64,000 nucleotides of DNA from Opitutaceae bacterium (GTDB lineage Bacteria; Verrucomicrobiota; Verrucomicrobiia; Opitutales; Opitutaceae): assembly GCA_016715765.1 (NCBI GenBank), contig JADJZJ010000059.1:1-64000 (forward strand), in the 5' to 3' direction. The number at the start of each line of letters is the position of its first letter. The stretch's first letter is position 1. Of the stretch, positions 60,237-64,000 are shown piece by piece. The translations under genes and the position numbers were made by a program. The notes under the pieces are model-generated. The model was not told where the DNA came from and searched no databases. It was given only the letters and a program-made list of their open reading frames with translations.

Positions 60237-62186
60237 ATGAGCAAAATTTTAGGGATTGATCTAGGCACTACCAACTCATGCATGGCGGTTATGGAGGGCG
60301 GCGAACCGGTCGTCATTCCCAATGCTGAAGGGGCCCGGACGACACCTTCGGTGGTCGCTTTCACCAAATCGGGCGAGCGTCTGGTCGGTCAGGCCGCCAA
60401 GCGGCAGGCGGTCACCAATCCGCGCAACACGGTTTTTTCATCGAAGCGCCTCATCGGCCGTAAATTCTCCGAGATCAAGGCCGAGGCGGCCAACATGCCC
60501 TTCAAGGTGGTCGAAGGCAAAAACGGCGACGCCTACATCGAGGTCCAGGTCGGCGACAAGTCCGAGCAGTTCGCCCCCCAGCAGATTTCCGCGTTCGTGC
60601 TCGGCAAGCTGAAGGCCGATGCCGAAGCCTACCTGGGCGAAAAGATCACCCAGGCCGTCATCACGGTACCGGCCTATTTCAACGACTCCCAGCGTCAGGC
60701 CACCAAGGATGCCGGCAAGATCGCCGGCCTCGATGTGCTGCGCATCATCAACGAGCCGACGGCGGCGTCGCTCGCCTACGGTCTCGACAAGAAGAAGGAC
60801 GAGAAAATCGCGGTGTTCGACCTGGGCGGCGGCACGTTCGACGTGTCGGTGCTGGAAATCGGCGACGGCGTGTTCGAGGTCAAGGCGACCAACGGCGACA
60901 CGCACCTCGGCGGCGACAATTGGGACGACGCGCTCATCGGCTGGCTCGTGGATACTTTCAAGAAGGAAAACGGCATCGACCTCCGCAAGGATCCGATGGC
61001 GCTCCAGCGCCTGAAGGAAGAGGCGGAAAAGGCCAAGATCGCCCTCTCCTCGACGCAGTCGGTGGACATCAACCTGCCGTTCATCACCGCGGACGCCTCC
61101 GGGCCGAAGCACCTGAACATGCAGCTCAGCCGCGCGAAGATGGAGCAGATCTGCGACGCGCTCTTCACCCGCTGCATCCAGCCGTTCAAGAACTGCATGA
61201 AGGATTCGGACCTGACCGCCACCCAGATTGACGAGCTCGTGCTCGTCGGCGGCATGACCCGCATGCCCAAGGTGGTGGAGATCGCCAAGGAACTGGGCGG
61301 CAAACAGCCGCACCAGGGCGTGAATCCCGACGAAGTGGTCGCCATCGGCGCCGCCGTGCAGGGTGGCGTGCTCAAGGGCGACGTGCGTGACGTGCTGCTC
61401 CTCGATGTGACGCCGCTCACCCTCGGCATCATGACGGCCGGTGACGTGGCGACGCCCATGATCGCCCGCAACACGACCATCCCTTCCAAGAAGACCCAGG
61501 TGTTCTCGACCTACAGCGACAGCCAGCCCTCCGTGGAAATTGTCGTCCTGCAGGGCGAGCGGCCCATGGCCCGCGACAACAAGACCCTCGGGACCTTCAA
61601 GCTCGACGGCATTCCGCCCGCCCCGCGCGGCACGCCGCAGATCGAGGTCACCTTTGACATTGATGCCAACGGCATCCTCCACGTCTCAGCCAAGGATCTC
61701 GGCACCGGCAAGGACCAGAAGATCACGATCCAGGGCTCATCCGGTCTCTCCAAGGAAGAGGTCGAGAAGATGACCAAGGAAGCCGAGCTGCATGCCGAGG
61801 AGGACCGCAAGCGCAAGGAGGCGGTCGAGACCAAGAATCAGCTCGATTCCACGATCTATCAGCTCGAGAAGACCCTCAAGGAGGCCGGCGACAAGCTGCC
61901 GGCCGACCGCAAGGCCAAGGTCGAGGCCGCCCTCGCCGAGGCCAAGAAGGATCTCGAGAGCAACGATGCCGCGCGCATGAAGGCCGCGCTGGAAAATCTC
62001 TCCAAGATCGGCGCCGAGTTCTACGCCGAGGCCCAGGCGGCCGCGCAGGCGGCGGGCGCGGCCGGAACCCCGGAAGGCGGCGAGGCCGCGGCCGACGCCG
62101 GCAAGAAGCCGGAAAAGAAGGCCGAGAAAAAGGCCGACGTTGTCGACGCCGACTTCGAGGTCGTGGACGAGGACAAGAAACAATAA
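60237..62186 (+). CDS. dnaK: Chaperone DnaK (Hsp70)
   Basis: A 649-residue Hsp70. It has ATPase motifs MSKILGIDLGTTNSCMAVME, ITVPAYFNDSQRQATKDAG, IINEPTAASLAYGL, FDLGGGTFDVSVLEI and VLVGGMTRMPKV. The linker and peptide-binding domain read VRDVLLLDVTPLTLGIM and KKTQVFSTYSDSQPSVEIVV. The acidic/Lys C-terminal tail ends DADFEVVDEDKKQ. A good GGAGG ribosome site lies 8 bases before ATG 60237. It is followed by groES and groEL on the same strand. Confidence 0.97.
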   Translation: MSKILGIDLGTTNSCMAVMEGGEPVVIPNAEGARTTPSVVAFTKSGERLVGQAAKRQAVTNPRNTVFSSKRLIGRKFSEIKAEAANMPFKVVEGKNGDAYIEVQVGDKSEQFAPQQISAFVLGKLKADAEAYLGEKITQAVITVPAYFNDSQRQATKDAGKIAGLDVLRIINEPTAASLAYGLDKKKDEKIAVFDLGGGTFDVSVLEIGDGVFEVKATNGDTHLGGDNWDDALIGWLVDTFKKENGIDLRKDPMALQRLKEEAEKAKIALSSTQSVDINLPFITADASGPKHLNMQLSRAKMEQICDALFTRCIQPFKNCMKDSDLTATQIDELVLVGGMTRMPKVVEIAKELGGKQPHQGVNPDEVVAIGAAVQGGVLKGDVRDVLLLDVTPLTLGIMTAGDVATPMIARNTTIPSKKTQVFSTYSDSQPSVEIVVLQGERPMARDNKTLGTFKLDGIPPAPRGTPQIEVTFDIDANGILHVSAKDLGTGKDQKITIQGSSGLSKEEVEKMTKEAELHAEEDRKRKEAVETKNQLDSTIYQLEKTLKEAGDKLPADRKAKVEAALAEAKKDLESNDAARMKAALENLSKIGAEFYAEAQAAAQAAGAAGTPEGGEAAADAGKKPEKKAEKKADVVDADFEVVDEDKKQ

Positions 62187-62198
62187 TTTAGGCCCTTT

Positions 62199-62232
62199 GC
62201 CGTTCCGTCGCCGAATCAGGTGGCGGGACGGC
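62199..62232 (+). promoter_or_regulatory. Strong hairpin between dnaK and groES
   Basis: GCCGTTCCGTCGCC and GGTGGCGGGACGGC form a 14-bp stem with G-U pairs around GAATCA. No T run follows, so it is more likely a processing or mRNA-stability element than a full terminator. Confidence 0.5.
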
Positions 62233-62278
62233 GTGGTCAAAATACCAACCCGAAATTCAACCCAAAACCCAACCAAAT

Positions 62279-62575
62279 ATGGCTAACGTCAAAATCAAAC
62301 CCATCGGTGATCGCGTGCTGGTGCAGCACATCGAGGAAAAAGAACAGGTTCGCGGCGGGATCATCATTCCCGACAGCGCCAAGGAAAAGCCGCAGGAGGC
62401 CAAGGTCATCGCCCTCGGCACCGGCAAGAAGGACGAGAACGGCAAGGTCACGCCCTTCGAGGTGAAGGTCGGCGACAAGGTGCTCATCTCCAAGTACGGT
62501 GGCACCGAAGTGAAGATCGACGATCAGAAGTACACCCTGGTCCGCGAGGATGACATCCTCGGCGTGATCGGCTGA
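62279..62575 (+). CDS. groES: Co-chaperonin GroES
   Basis: A 98-residue GroES with IKPIGDRVLVQHIEEKEQVR, the mobile loop GGIIIPDSAKEKPQEAKVIA, LGTGKKDENGKVTPFEVKVG, DKVLISKYGGTEVKIDDQKY and the end LVREDDILGVIG. It forms the lid of the GroEL chamber. It lies 43 bases before groEL in the usual operon order. No CIRCE repeat precedes it. Confidence 0.97.
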   Translation: MANVKIKPIGDRVLVQHIEEKEQVRGGIIIPDSAKEKPQEAKVIALGTGKKDENGKVTPFEVKVGDKVLISKYGGTEVKIDDQKYTLVREDDILGVIG

Positions 62576-62618
62576 ACTCCCGCACTGAAAACTTAAATCC
62601 TAAAACTCAGAAACTATT

Positions 62619-64000
<1,382 letters not shown>

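Overview
The window is high-GC bacterial chromosome, densely coded on both strands. The gene set suggests a Gram-negative Verrucomicrobiota bacterium, most likely of the Opitutaceae type. The reasons are a secreted protein ending in a PEP-CTERM tail, an lptA/B/C plus kdsC outer-membrane block next to hprK, a eukaryote-type glutamine synthetase, a secreted RCC1/Ig/MBG protein ending in a DPDHDGLANLLEYALG-type segment, and FecR plus CHASE2-cyclase genes. This assignment is inference from gene content; no marker rRNA is present. Nothing looks like a prophage, plasmid, CRISPR array or intact transposon.

Layout. 1-5.7 kb: two small coupled ORFs, a terminator-ended structured RNA candidate, a frameshifted PEP-CTERM gene, a VOC protein, sucD-sucC and a CII-like regulator. 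5.6-12.4 kb (minus strand): E1 dehydrogenase, kdsC, lptC-like, lptA-like, lptB, hprK, rph and a small membrane protein. 12.7-17.8 kb: MBL hydrolase, aldo/keto reductase, then a marR-doxX-mhqO-mhqD quinone-stress cluster. 18-27 kb: rpiB, a lipoprotein, a HAD phosphatase, an AraC/PhyH/hydroxyacid dehydrogenase/enolase catabolic cluster, and EamA and MFS exporters. 27.4-33 kb: the complete 2-oxoglutarate dehydrogenase operon sucA-odhB-lpd. 33-43 kb: yciH, rlmN, leuA, an ECF sigma cluster, dnaX, a PP2C phosphatase with a very small kinase-like protein, and glnII. 43.7-55.6 kb: an O-antigen-ligase-like protein, FecR, adenylate cyclase, ilvB, ymdB, accA, yceI, queA and tRNA-Thr. 55.9-64 kb: a broken RCC1 protein, a Lon-N protein, dnaK, groES and groEL (cut by the window end).

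The most striking feature is not a single gene. The spaces between genes are filled with several families of short palindromes that nearly all begin with GTAG and end with CTAC when paired. This is the signature of REP elements moved by RAYT (TnpA-REP) transposases. They are not confined to intergenic DNA. They supply stop codons to at least three genes (doxX, the MFS exporter, rlmN), and copies of one 26-bp element are read in the same frame inside two neighbouring dehydrogenase-complex genes (lpd and odhB). Other repeats form the linker of odhB and the N-terminus of kdsC and lie at a frameshift in yciH. A purine/pyrimidine-rich repeat has replaced the end of sucD. A 24.4-kb repeat copy carries a fragment of a neighbouring gene.

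Other points: dnaX has a run of ten A at an A-AAA-AAG site, where a -1 slip adds about 118 residues. glnII has a good sigma-54 -24/-12 box. A 136-residue protein beside the PP2C phosphatase keeps the core kinase residues. One-base frame breaks recur (PEP-CTERM gene, lptA end, lpd start, yciH, many in the RCC1 gene), so either base-level sequence errors or real decay must be considered.
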